13,601 bases of DNA, from NCBI GenBank assembly GCA_023441905.1, contig JAEZNC010000021.1:1-13601 (forward strand), read 5' to 3'. A model generated the notes under the pieces. That model was not told the DNA's origin. It searched no databases and saw only the letters and a program-made list of their open reading frames with translations. Every line of letters begins with the position of its first letter. The first letter of the stretch is position 1. The DNA comes from Bacillota bacterium. Lineage in GTDB: Bacteria > Bacillota > Clostridia > Christensenellales > SZUA-584. Positions 1 through 6,620 of this stretch are shown here, piece after piece. Both the position numbers and the translations under genes were made by a program.

Positions 1-10
1 GTGCGAAAGT

Positions 11-283
11 GTGAGCGTACAAGACACAATCAAAGCGCTGTCCGACGGGACACGGCGCGACATACTCACCATGCTGAAGGTGTCGCGCCTTTCGGCGGGC
101 GAAATCGTCGAGCGATTCGATATGACCGGTGCGACCATTTCGCATCACCTCTCAATACTAAAGGACGCAGGGCTTGTCCGCAGCATCCGGGAAGGCAAAA
201 ACATCTATTATGAGCTCAATCTCTCCGTGATGGAGGAGCTCATGTTATGGATACAGGATTTGAAGGAGAACAGTCATGAATAA
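11..283 (+). CDS. sdpR: ArsR-family transcriptional repressor, SdpR-like
   Basis: A 90-residue winged-helix protein. Residues 8-20 (KALSDGTRRDILT) are the typical opening of the ArsR/SdpR family, the recognition helix lies at about 38-50 (MTGATISHHLSIL), and the wing at 55-68 ends in NIYYEL. There is no ELCVCDL-type cysteine cluster, so it is not a classical metal sensor. In Bacillus subtilis SdpR represses its own sdpRI operon and is captured at the membrane by SdpI. Here the stop codon overlaps the start of an SdpI-like gene by eight bases, which fits that arrangement. The GTG at 11 is chosen because family members start just before the KALSD helix. The frame is open to the window edge, so a slightly longer start cannot be excluded. 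The promoter lies outside the window. The family call is firm; the name sdpR rests on the partner gene. Confidence 0.85.
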   Translation: MSVQDTIKALSDGTRRDILTMLKVSRLSAGEIVERFDMTGATISHHLSILKDAGLVRSIREGKNIYYELNLSVMEELMLWIQDLKENSHE

Positions 284-917
284 AAACTATATCAATCTGA
301 AAATCTGGGCGATACCGGCTGTCAGCCTGATCATTGCGGCGGTCAGCCTGCTGTTTCTGCCCGATCAGATTCCTATGCAGTGGGACAGCGCGGGCAACGC
401 TCAAATGGCCAGCCGATACACCATATTGCTGATCCCCGCTATCGGTGCCTTCGTGCTGCTCATGGGGCGTATCGTGCCGGTGATTGACCCCAAAAGAGAA
501 GCTTACGGGCAGATGGCCAAGGAATATTCAATCATTCACCTGCTGGTGATGCTGCTCCTGCTCGCTGTCGAGCTGTTTGTCATCGTCAGCAGCATGGGTG
601 TTGATTTGAATCCGCTCATGTTCGGCTATATTGCTGTCGGCGTGCTGCTCGCCGCCATCGGCAACTTTCTGCCCAAGCTGCCGCAAACATATCTCACCGG
701 CATCAAGTCCATTTGGGGCTACCACAGTGAAGCCGTCTGGACGAAAATACACCGCATGGCCGGAAAGCTCTGGTTTTTCGGGGGGCTTGCGCTCATTGTG
801 CTGGCGTTTATACCGATGACGTTCCCGGTTAACCTCGTGGTGATTGCCGTTTTGGTGATTGCCCCGCGCCTTTACGGCATGGCGGTCAGCGTCCGGATGC
901 AGAAAAATAAATCATAA
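276..917 (+). CDS. sdpI: SdpI/DUF1648-family integral membrane protein
   Basis: A 213-residue membrane protein with about six hydrophobic segments (near 11-29, 49-66, 86-106, 114-134, 165-183, 187-204). The N-terminal DUF1648 signature is seen as LPDQIPMQWDSAGNA (28-42). The SdpI signature is seen as GNFLPKLPQTYLTGI followed by VWTKIHRMAGKLWFFGG (129-143 and 154-170). In B. subtilis SdpI gives immunity to the SdpC killing peptide and holds SdpR at the membrane when SdpC is bound. The ATG overlaps the sdpR-like stop and has AAGGAG at 263-268, seven bases upstream, so the two are cotranslated. One oddity is that the usual GIRTPW block reads GIKSIW (142-147). No SdpC-like toxin gene is visible nearby, so it may be a stand-alone immunity or envelope-stress pair. 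Confidence 0.85.
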   Translation: MNKNYINLKIWAIPAVSLIIAAVSLLFLPDQIPMQWDSAGNAQMASRYTILLIPAIGAFVLLMGRIVPVIDPKREAYGQMAKEYSIIHLLVMLLLLAVELFVIVSSMGVDLNPLMFGYIAVGVLLAAIGNFLPKLPQTYLTGIKSIWGYHSEAVWTKIHRMAGKLWFFGGLALIVLAFIPMTFPVNLVVIAVLVIAPRLYGMAVSVRMQKNKS

Positions 918-921
918 GCGG

Positions 922-935
922 ATGACCCGGGTCAT
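922..935. repeat. Perfect 14-base palindrome
   Basis: ATGACCCGGGTCAT is its own reverse complement and lies five bases after the sdpI-like stop codon. It has no unpaired loop and no T-run, so it is not a typical terminator. A dimeric-protein binding site or a 3'-end RNA hairpin are both possible. Confidence 0.6.
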
Positions 936-960
936 TCGGGCAATCATGTTTCAGGTTCTA

Positions 961-976
961 TCCGCTGCGCAGCGGA
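961..976. repeat. Perfect 16-base palindrome
   Basis: TCCGCTGCGCAGCGGA is a perfect palindrome starting 25 bases after the one at 922-935. It is followed by purine-rich sequence rather than a T-run, so it does not look like an intrinsic terminator. Confidence 0.6.
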
Positions 977-1204
977 CGGAAAGACCGGAGAAGGGGACTC
1001 TTTTGAGAAAACAATCATTGTAATCAATCAGTCGCCGGAGGCCAACTCACGGCTCAGAAGGATGACAGAGTGACACATATCATGGCTATAGTGAGCATCT
1101 TTTTCGATCCTAAAGTCCAAGTCATCCAGTTGTGACATAGAATAGAGCAAAGCGACGACCGCACAGTGGAATACATCCCATATCAATACGCTATATGCAT
1201 ATCC

Positions 1205-1229
1205 GCCGGAGGTTTTCTCCGGCATTTTT
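1205..1229 (+). terminator. Rho-independent terminator
   Basis: GCCGGAG (1205-1211) pairs with CTCCGGC (1217-1223) around a GTTTT loop and is followed by ATTTTT. It would stop transcription coming from the left, either read-through from the sdpRI-like operon or a short transcript from 980-1200, just before the next promoter. Confidence 0.75.
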
Positions 1230-1250
1230 GTGCTTCAAAGAGGTAAAATT

Positions 1251-1277
1251 TTGACTTCTTGTATTCCAGAATATAAT
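1251..1277 (+). promoter_or_regulatory. Sigma-A-type promoter for the YhfC-family gene
   Basis: TTGACT (1251-1256) and a perfect TATAAT (1272-1277) are 15 bases apart; shifting the -35 to TTTGAC gives 16. It lies just after the terminator at 1205-1229 and about 70 bases upstream of the ATG at 1350. The spacing is a little short but both boxes are good. Confidence 0.6.
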
Positions 1278-1349
1278 GGTATACAATTTTCATAACAATC
1301 TCGTTGTGTTCTTGCCCGGATATTCGAATAAAATGAAGGAGTCATCTCA

Positions 1350-2126
1350 ATGGTAGAATCCGCTTCCACCACCGCAATGATCGTCGATATCATCATCTGT
1401 ATCGGAATGCCCCTCGGTTGTCTCGTTTATTTGCTTTATAAGCGTCAAAAACCGCTGATACCCTTCTTTTCCGGGGTGGCCGTCTATATCACGTTTCAGC
1501 TTATACTCTACCTGACCATTATGGGGGTTGTCGCCACGATGGCGTGGTATAAGGATTTGCAGAGCAACAAATGGCTGCTTACCCTGTTTACAGCTCTCGT
1601 TGTGGGTCTGTTCACCGAAGTCGGCCGTTTTGCAGGCATAAAGCTGCTGCTTAAAGAACGCCGGCGTTTCTCAGACGGAATATCTCTGGGCGTCGGGTAT
1701 GCGGGAATAGAGGCCATATTTGTCGGAGCACTCAGCTATATTGGCAATCTTTCATTCTCCAACATGATCAACAGCGGCCAAACAGACCAGATTACTGCCT
1801 TGTTAGGCCCTGAAAAGGCAAACGAGGCCATCCATAATCTTACCACCGCACTCCCCATCGACATCTATATCGGAGGACTGGATCACATATTCGTCTTTAT
1901 CATTCACATTGCGCTTTCGTTATTGGTACTGCTCGGTATCCGTAAACGCAAGCCGGCTTATCTCGGTGTCGCTGTTCTTGCTCATTTATTATACGAAGGC
2001 CTCCCCGCGGCGCTCGCGCTTTCCAATCTGGTATTTATTATCTATTTGGGTGTGCTGACGGCTCTCGCTGTTGTCTTTATTCTGCGGGTAAAAAAGCAGT
2101 TCGTGGAGGATCAAGAAGAGGCGTAA
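1350..2126 (+). CDS. YhfC-family intramembrane glutamic-type protease homologue
   Basis: A 258-residue polytopic protein with about seven or eight hydrophobic segments. It matches the YhfC family, which is distantly related to CPBP/Abi glutamic intramembrane proteases. The characteristic block is TEVGRFAGIKLLL (89-101) followed by DGISLGVGYAGIEAI (109-123), then GGLDHIFVFIIHIALSLLVL (175-194) and VLAHLLYEG (209-217). Family members usually carry EE before the VGR/TGR and a histidine in the GxGHGGxE block. Here the first is TE (E90 kept, R93 kept) and the second is GVGYAGIE (Y117 in place of H, E121 kept). H186 and H212 remain. Activity may therefore be altered or lost. GAAGGAG (1335-1341) is eight bases before the ATG. 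It is a single-gene unit with its own promoter and terminator. The substrate is unknown. Confidence 0.75.
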   Translation: MVESASTTAMIVDIIICIGMPLGCLVYLLYKRQKPLIPFFSGVAVYITFQLILYLTIMGVVATMAWYKDLQSNKWLLTLFTALVVGLFTEVGRFAGIKLLLKERRRFSDGISLGVGYAGIEAIFVGALSYIGNLSFSNMINSGQTDQITALLGPEKANEAIHNLTTALPIDIYIGGLDHIFVFIIHIALSLLVLLGIRKRKPAYLGVAVLAHLLYEGLPAALALSNLVFIIYLGVLTALAVVFILRVKKQFVEDQEEA

Positions 2127-2172
2127 TATCATACCGAATTTTCTCCGCAGTCATACAGCAGCATGAATTATC

Positions 2173-2197
2173 ATCCCCGGCCACGCCGGGGATTTTT
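2173..2197 (+). terminator. Strong rho-independent terminator after the YhfC-family gene
   Basis: ATCCCCGGC (2173-2181) pairs perfectly with GCCGGGGAT (2185-2193) around a CAC loop. The T-run (2193-2197) begins within the stem. It is 46 bases after the stop codon at 2126. Confidence 0.9.
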
Positions 2198-2408
2198 CAT
2201 TGCCGGGCTCGATGAGAAAAACCTTTAAGACGCGATTTCTCCTCAATGGTTAAATAAAGAACAACGGGGAAATGTCGTGTTCACTATAGAGCGATATCAA
2301 GAATTCAAAATACAATCTTGATATTGCATCGACACGGCATTAAACGGAATCAAGGGGCAAGACTTAAAGAGTTATTCATTCATGGGCAACCCCATGCCGT
2401 GCAAACAT

Positions 2409-2444
2409 AAAAAAGACCTCAGAGGGTATTTTCCCTGAGGTCTT
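2409..2444 (-). terminator. Rho-independent terminator after the first propeller gene
   Basis: On the minus strand AAGACCTCA and TGAGGTCTT (2436-2444 and 2413-2421) form a nine-base stem with inner GGG/CCC pairs, followed by a run of six T. It is about 13 bases after the stop codon at 2458. Confidence 0.85.
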
Positions 2445-2457
2445 GTGGTTTATCCGT

Positions 2458-4311
2458 TTATCCGATTGTGAGGAAGAAGAAGTGGCCGCTTCTTGAACCG
2501 ACCACGATGGTGTTTCCAAACACCACGGGCGTCGCTTCAAAGCTGTTGGGCTCTTCCGTGCCCTTTTCGGTGCTCACGTTCAGCGTATCCGCTATGGTTC
2601 CCGCCGTCGCATCCGCCTTAATCAGCTTGATATCGCCTTTATAAAAGCACTGCACAATGTAAGCCTGTCCGTCCGCCGTGTAAACGGGCACGGGCGATGA
2701 AGGGGTCCAGCCGTCGTTTTCCAGATTGAGCTGCCACACGACACTGCCCGTCTCTTTATCGAGCGCCACCATCAGCGCCGTTTTGGTGCCGTCCTCAAGT
2801 ATTGCATTCGAGACGGTATAGATGATCAGCCCTTCTATCGATGTGCCCGGTTTGCCGAGTATCGGCGAGGCAAGTATGCCGCCGTCCACGCTGCCGTCCA
2901 CAGTTGTATACACATCGAAATTCGCTGTCCACAAAATCTCACCCGTCAGACCGTCAATCTTGCGCGCGTGGCATGGCCCTTTGGCGTCTTTGGCGTTCAC
3001 AACGGTGTCGTCAAATTCGCAGCCCGTGTACAGATAGAATTCCTGCTTGGCGATATCCTCTTCAAGCAGCATCGACACATCGCTGTCGTTTTCAAGGTCG
3101 TTCGCGTAAATCAGCTTCATCGTGTTTAAATCCACGCACTGTAGCATACCGATGTTGTCCGTAAAGAACACATAGTTCCGCCATGCGGTCGGCGAGTTCT
3201 CCATGCCGTAAATGCTCGAGCTGGCGTTGCGCGTTGAATTGTAGGCGTATTTGACCATCGGCCCCGGTGCCATCGTGAGCGTACCCGCGGCCTCATCATA
3301 AACCGTGTTGAGCTTTACCGTATAAAGCACACCGTTTTCGCCCGGTTCAATCAGCGTATCCGTCGCTGCGTCAATCAGTGGGCTCGCATCGTACGCCTGC
3401 CAGTTGCGGTATGCCACCGGGTCTTTATCCGATGCGCCGAACTTATACAGTTCTTTACCGTCAATCAGATTATAAATGCGGAAATACATGTCGTTGCATT
3501 CGGTGGTGCTGCCCGTCGGATTGAGCCCCTGCCCCACATAGAGTATCGGATAGCCGCGCGGGTCAAGGCTCGCCGTGCCCTTCGTGGGCGCGCCGATGCT
3601 GATCGGATCGCGCGTTTTGGCGCCTGTTGAGAGCTCCATGAAATAAATGTTGCCGTCTACCGAGGGGATGATCACCTCGGTGAAGCCCGCTTTCTGACGG
3701 AACTCATCATAAAGCGTGGTCATAATCTGTCTTGTCGCATCCGGCCATGTGACGACCAGCGGCTGCCCCGTGCAGGCCGAGCCTGACCATCTGCCGATAG
3801 AACCCGTTGTCTTGTCGATATCGAGCAGCGTCAGCTTACCGTTCGCAATGTCCGCCGTACCGTAGCTCGACAGATCGCGGTAATTGTTGCCGCGGTACGT
3901 GGTGATACCCTGCAGCGCGGTGTACTCCGCGCCCGTGGGGAACGAGACAGCTTCGCCGCGGTTATAGTCCGCCGTGTCCGTGCCGTCCACATAAACTTTC
4001 GTCGTAAATCCAAACTTCGCGGGGTCGGTGTTTTCCGTCGCGTGCGGCACCAGCTCCGCCGCCATCGTCGGCTCCGGTGTGGGCGACGGCGTAGCATCGG
4101 GCGTGGCATCAGGCAGCGTCACACCCGCATCAGGCGTCGGCATCGCTACCGACTCCCGCGGCGACAACGGGTTGCCCGGCTCATTATTAAGCGCAGTCAC
4201 GATCAGATATATGCCGCCCGCAAGCGCGACAATCAGCACTCCGAGTATAATAAAAAACCTCGGACTCGTTCTTCTTCTGCTGCGTCTTCTTGCGTAATAT
4301 CGACTCTTCAT
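2458..4311 (-). CDS. Membrane-anchored PQQ-like beta-propeller protein (copy A)
   Basis: A 617-residue protein. It has an Arg-rich cytoplasmic start (1-18), one membrane helix (about 19-41) with no lipobox, a Pro/Thr/Ala linker (44-85, TPDATPSPTPEP), then a large outer domain. The outer domain has propeller-type repeats: SVDGNIYFMELSTG (217-230), ENGVLYTVKLNT (325-336), VFFTDNIGMLQCVDLNT (381-397), ARKIDGLTGEILW (449-461), MVALDKETGSVVW (514-526) and the closing TIVVGSRSGHFFFLTIG. These resemble PQQ/BamB-like repeats that coordinate nothing by themselves, so a scaffold or ligand-binding role outside the cell is likelier than a dehydrogenase. It is a clear paralogue of the gene at 4723-6552. 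GAAAGG lies eight bases before the ATG. Transcription probably starts at 4367-4396 and ends at 2409-2444, so it is likely monocistronic. The function is not known to me. Confidence 0.8.
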   Translation of the reverse strand: MKSRYYARRRSRRRTSPRFFIILGVLIVALAGGIYLIVTALNNEPGNPLSPRESVAMPTPDAGVTLPDATPDATPSPTPEPTMAAELVPHATENTDPAKFGFTTKVYVDGTDTADYNRGEAVSFPTGAEYTALQGITTYRGNNYRDLSSYGTADIANGKLTLLDIDKTTGSIGRWSGSACTGQPLVVTWPDATRQIMTTLYDEFRQKAGFTEVIIPSVDGNIYFMELSTGAKTRDPISIGAPTKGTASLDPRGYPILYVGQGLNPTGSTTECNDMYFRIYNLIDGKELYKFGASDKDPVAYRNWQAYDASPLIDAATDTLIEPGENGVLYTVKLNTVYDEAAGTLTMAPGPMVKYAYNSTRNASSSIYGMENSPTAWRNYVFFTDNIGMLQCVDLNTMKLIYANDLENDSDVSMLLEEDIAKQEFYLYTGCEFDDTVVNAKDAKGPCHARKIDGLTGEILWTANFDVYTTVDGSVDGGILASPILGKPGTSIEGLIIYTVSNAILEDGTKTALMVALDKETGSVVWQLNLENDGWTPSSPVPVYTADGQAYIVQCFYKGDIKLIKADATAGTIADTLNVSTEKGTEEPNSFEATPVVFGNTIVVGSRSGHFFFLTIG

Positions 4312-4366
4312 AGTTCCAGCCTTTCGTCATATGTATTGCACCACCGCAAAACACCACTGTTCATAG

Positions 4367-4396
4367 ATTATAGTACAAAAGACCTAAAAAAAACAA
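4367..4396 (-). promoter_or_regulatory. Sigma-A-type promoter for propeller copy A
   Basis: On the minus strand TTGTTT (4391-4396) and a perfect TATAAT (4367-4372) are 18 bases apart, separated by a T-rich spacer. It lies about 55 bases upstream of the ATG at 4311 and downstream of the copy B terminator. Confidence 0.6.
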
Positions 4397-4461
4397 CGAA
4401 TTTTCATATTTTACAGCTTTTCTCCATGTAAACGATTTATGAACATCAAATACCGCGGCTT

Positions 4462-4493
4462 AAAAAAGTCTTCCCGCTCTTACAGGAAGGCTT
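4462..4493 (-). terminator. Rho-independent terminator after propeller copy B
   Basis: On the minus strand AAGCCTTCC (4485-4493) pairs with GGAAGACTT (4466-4474), with one G-U pair and a ten-base loop, and is followed by a T-run (4462-4467). It is about 230 bases beyond the stop at 4723, so copy B would have a long 3' untranslated region. Confidence 0.7.
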
Positions 4494-4722
4494 CTGAGTG
4501 TTTTAAAAAGTGGCTTATGTCATTGCTATAAAAAGCAATCTCATCCGCTTATCCAGTCCACGACGCAGTGAAGAGCAAAGCGGCTAAGTTTCGTCAACGT
4601 ATGTGTTCGTTTAGTGCGGTGCCCTTCAAGTCCGCTTCCTCGCCGACAAGCTCGGCATAACAAAATGGGGTTTGTCGGCAGCCTATTCTCCTCGCATTGC
4701 GCAGCAGACTTATCAGCAGAAC

Positions 4723-6552
4723 CTAACCAATCGTGATGAAGAAAATATGCTTGTTCCTTGACGCCACCACGATTGTATTGCCGTAAACGGCCGGCGTCGC
4801 CTCAAAATTTTCCCCCTCGCCCACATTGAGCTTGGCAATTTCCTTGCCCGCCTCGCCGTTTGCCTCTATCAAGACCACATCGCCCGCGCGGTCGCACTGC
4901 ACGATGTATCCCTTGCCGTCGGATGTATAAACGGGCACCGGCGACGACGGCGACCAGCCGTCGATTTCCATATCGTAAGACCATGCCTCACTGCCGTCTT
5001 CCTTGTTAAGCGCGACAAGGCGGCTCGTCGTGGTCTCTCCCTTCACTTCCATTGTCACGTTGTAGATGATGAGCCCCTCCATTGAGGTACCTTCCTTGCC
5101 GAGCACCGGCGACGCGAGTATACCGCCGTTCACACTGTCGCTTGACTGCACGGTAAACGGCACTTCCCAAACCACTTCACCCGTAAGCCCGTTGATTTTA
5201 CGCGCGTAAGCCGTACCCATGAAATTCGGGCCGGTCTGTGCGGCATCGGGGCGCACGAGTTCGTCGTATTCGCAGCCCGTATACAGATAAATCGTCTGAT
5301 CGGCGGGCGCTTCTTCGAGCACCATCGATACATCGCTGTCGTCCGTGACATTGCTCGCATACACTGGCGTCATCGTGTTTAAATCCATGCACTGCAAAAT
5401 ACCGGCGTTATCCGTGAAAAAAAGATAATTGCGCCACGCGGCAGGGGAATTCTCTATGCCCCACCGTCCGCCGCTGCCGGGATCCGCGGCCTGATTCTGC
5501 GGCGACGTATAACGGTATTTCACCTTCTTGGGGTCCATGTCCATTGTGAGCTCGCCCGTTTGCGCGTTGTAGTTCGTATTGAGATCACACACGTAGACCA
5601 CGCCGTTTTCGCCCGGCCAAATCAGTGTGTCTGTCTCGGCATCAATCAGCGGGCTTGCAGTATAAGCCTGCCGGTCAGAATACGCGAACGGGTCTTTATC
5701 CGCCGCGCCCACTTGCATCTGCTTTTCACCGGTGATCAGGCTGTACGCCTTAAAATACATGTCCCGGCCCGATCGTCCGCTGCCCGGCTGTTGCCCCAGC
5801 CCCACATAAAGAACGGGATATCCCCTGGGGTCAAGGCTTGGCGTTCCCGTCACCGGGCCGCCCACATTGAGCGGGCTGCGCGTTTTTTCTCCCGTTTCAA
5901 GATCCATGAAGTAAACATAACCGTTCAGCGATGCGTAAATAACCTCGACGAACCCTTCTTTATTACGGTACTGCTCGGCAAGCGTTGTCATTTTTGCGCG
6001 CACGTCGTCGGGCCATTTGACAATCAGCGGCTGTCCTGTCCATCCCATTCCGCCCTTGCTGCCCTCATCGCCCGTCACCTTGGTGGTGAGCAGCGTGAGC
6101 GTCTCGTCGGTAATCTGCGCACCCCCCCAGCTCGCCGTGTCCCGGTAATTGTTGCCCCGAAAGGTGATGACCCCTTCGAGCGGCGTGTATGCGCTGCCCG
6201 CACCGAATGTGATCGGCTCGGTGCGCTGATAGCTCTGTATTTCTGTGTCATCCGCCATAAGCCCCGTGGTCAGAGAGATATCCGCCGGGTTTGTGCCCTG
6301 AACCGGCGCGGGAACAAGATCCGCCGCAAGCGTCGTCGGCGGCTCCGGTGTGGGCACCTCAGTGGCGGTCGGCACGGTTTCGACAATCTCATCGGGCGAC
6401 TGCACATTGTCCACCGGTTTTCCGAGCGTGGTCACAAGAAAATAGGTGCCTGTCCCCACCGCAATGAGCAACAGGCTCAACACCACAATAAAACGCCTTC
6501 TTGCTTTCCTCTTCCCCCTGCGCGTTTTTAAGTAGTACCTTTTTTTTCTCAT
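4723..6552 (-). CDS. Membrane-anchored PQQ-like beta-propeller protein (copy B)
   Basis: A 609-residue paralogue of the protein at 2458-4311, roughly half identical by eye and collinear throughout. The layout is the same: Lys/Arg-rich start (1-20), one membrane helix (about 21-43), a Pro/Thr linker (45-75), then the outer propeller. Shared blocks include FRGNNYRD (131-138), WTGQPLIVKWPD (171-182), SLDPRGYPVLYVG (239-251), ASPLIDAETDTLIWPGENGV (299-318), AWRNYLFFTDNAGILQCMDL (372-391), LYTGCEYDE (423-431), LVALNKEDGSEAW (512-524) and the end TIVVASRNKHIFFITIG. Such conservation spread over the whole outer face suggests both bind something similar. GGAAGG lies eight bases before the ATG. The lipoprotein gene upstream ends only 68 bases away, so read-through is possible in addition to the promoter at 6589-6617. 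No catalytic residues are recognisable. Confidence 0.8.
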   Translation of the reverse strand: MRKKRYYLKTRRGKRKARRRFIVVLSLLLIAVGTGTYFLVTTLGKPVDNVQSPDEIVETVPTATEVPTPEPPTTLAADLVPAPVQGTNPADISLTTGLMADDTEIQSYQRTEPITFGAGSAYTPLEGVITFRGNNYRDTASWGGAQITDETLTLLTTKVTGDEGSKGGMGWTGQPLIVKWPDDVRAKMTTLAEQYRNKEGFVEVIYASLNGYVYFMDLETGEKTRSPLNVGGPVTGTPSLDPRGYPVLYVGLGQQPGSGRSGRDMYFKAYSLITGEKQMQVGAADKDPFAYSDRQAYTASPLIDAETDTLIWPGENGVVYVCDLNTNYNAQTGELTMDMDPKKVKYRYTSPQNQAADPGSGGRWGIENSPAAWRNYLFFTDNAGILQCMDLNTMTPVYASNVTDDSDVSMVLEEAPADQTIYLYTGCEYDELVRPDAAQTGPNFMGTAYARKINGLTGEVVWEVPFTVQSSDSVNGGILASPVLGKEGTSMEGLIIYNVTMEVKGETTTSRLVALNKEDGSEAWSYDMEIDGWSPSSPVPVYTSDGKGYIVQCDRAGDVVLIEANGEAGKEIAKLNVGEGENFEATPAVYGNTIVVASRNKHIFFITIG

Positions 6553-6588
6553 AGTCTGTGCCTTCCGCTTTTGTATTCAGCTAAAACA

Positions 6589-6617
6589 ATTATACGCCGT
6601 TCCTGCAAAAATGGAAA
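6589..6617 (-). promoter_or_regulatory. Probable promoter for propeller copy B
   Basis: On the minus strand TTTCCA (6612-6617) and a perfect TATAAT (6589-6594) are 17 bases apart, wholly inside the 68-base gap after the lipoprotein stop codon. The -35 matches consensus poorly, so initiation may need help or read-through may contribute. Confidence 0.5.
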
Positions 6618-6620
6618 TCC

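Larger units (their letters stand above)
918..1349. other. 432-base intergenic region with palindromes, a terminator and a promoter
   Basis: Between the sdpI-like gene and the YhfC-family gene I see no convincing gene. It holds two perfect palindromes (922-935 and 961-976), a rho-independent terminator (1205-1229) and a sigma-A-type promoter (1251-1277). The stretch 977-1204 has only short open frames, none with a ribosome binding site or a product I recognise. One plus-strand frame ending in TGA at about 1070 (KTIIVINQSPEANSRL) could be the tail of a decayed gene, but I cannot place it. Confidence 0.5.
2127..2457. other. 331-base convergent intergenic region with inverted repeats
   Basis: The region lies between the 3' ends of two convergent genes and carries a terminator for each (2173-2197 plus, 2409-2444 minus). 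Between them no gene is visible. There are three inverted repeats: GCGATATCAAGA (2291-2302) against TCTTGATATTGC (2316-2327), CACGGCAT (2333-2340) against ATGCCGTG (2394-2401), and CATGGG against CCCATG (2381-2396). A small structured RNA is possible, but no clear promoter is seen. Confidence 0.45.
4312..4722. other. 411-base intergenic region between the two propeller genes
   Basis: It contains the promoter of copy A (4367-4396) and the terminator of copy B (4462-4493). The remaining 4494-4722 has no gene I can support but is rich in inverted repeats: ATTGCT/AGCAAT (4522-4527 with 4534-4539), CCGCTT/AAGCGG (4545-4550 with 4578-4583), and GCCGACAA/TTGTCGGC (4642-4649 with 4672-4679). The last competes with a smaller GCCGA/TCGGC hairpin at 4642-4656. 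It could be a long structured 3' UTR of copy B or a dispersed repeat. Confidence 0.45.

Noticed and set aside
1028..1225. A 65-residue minus-strand open frame in the gap before the YhfC-family gene
   Set aside because: Its start lies inside the plus-strand terminator hairpin, it lacks a ribosome binding site and I see no family match.
5560..6531. A 323-residue plus-strand open frame
   Set aside because: It is antisense to propeller copy B, has arginine/histidine-rich shadow composition and no ribosome binding site.
2458..6552. Reading the propeller genes as PQQ-dependent alcohol dehydrogenases
   Set aside because: They lack recognisable cofactor-binding and catalytic residues and have a short, single-helix-anchored layout; only the repeat fold is supported.
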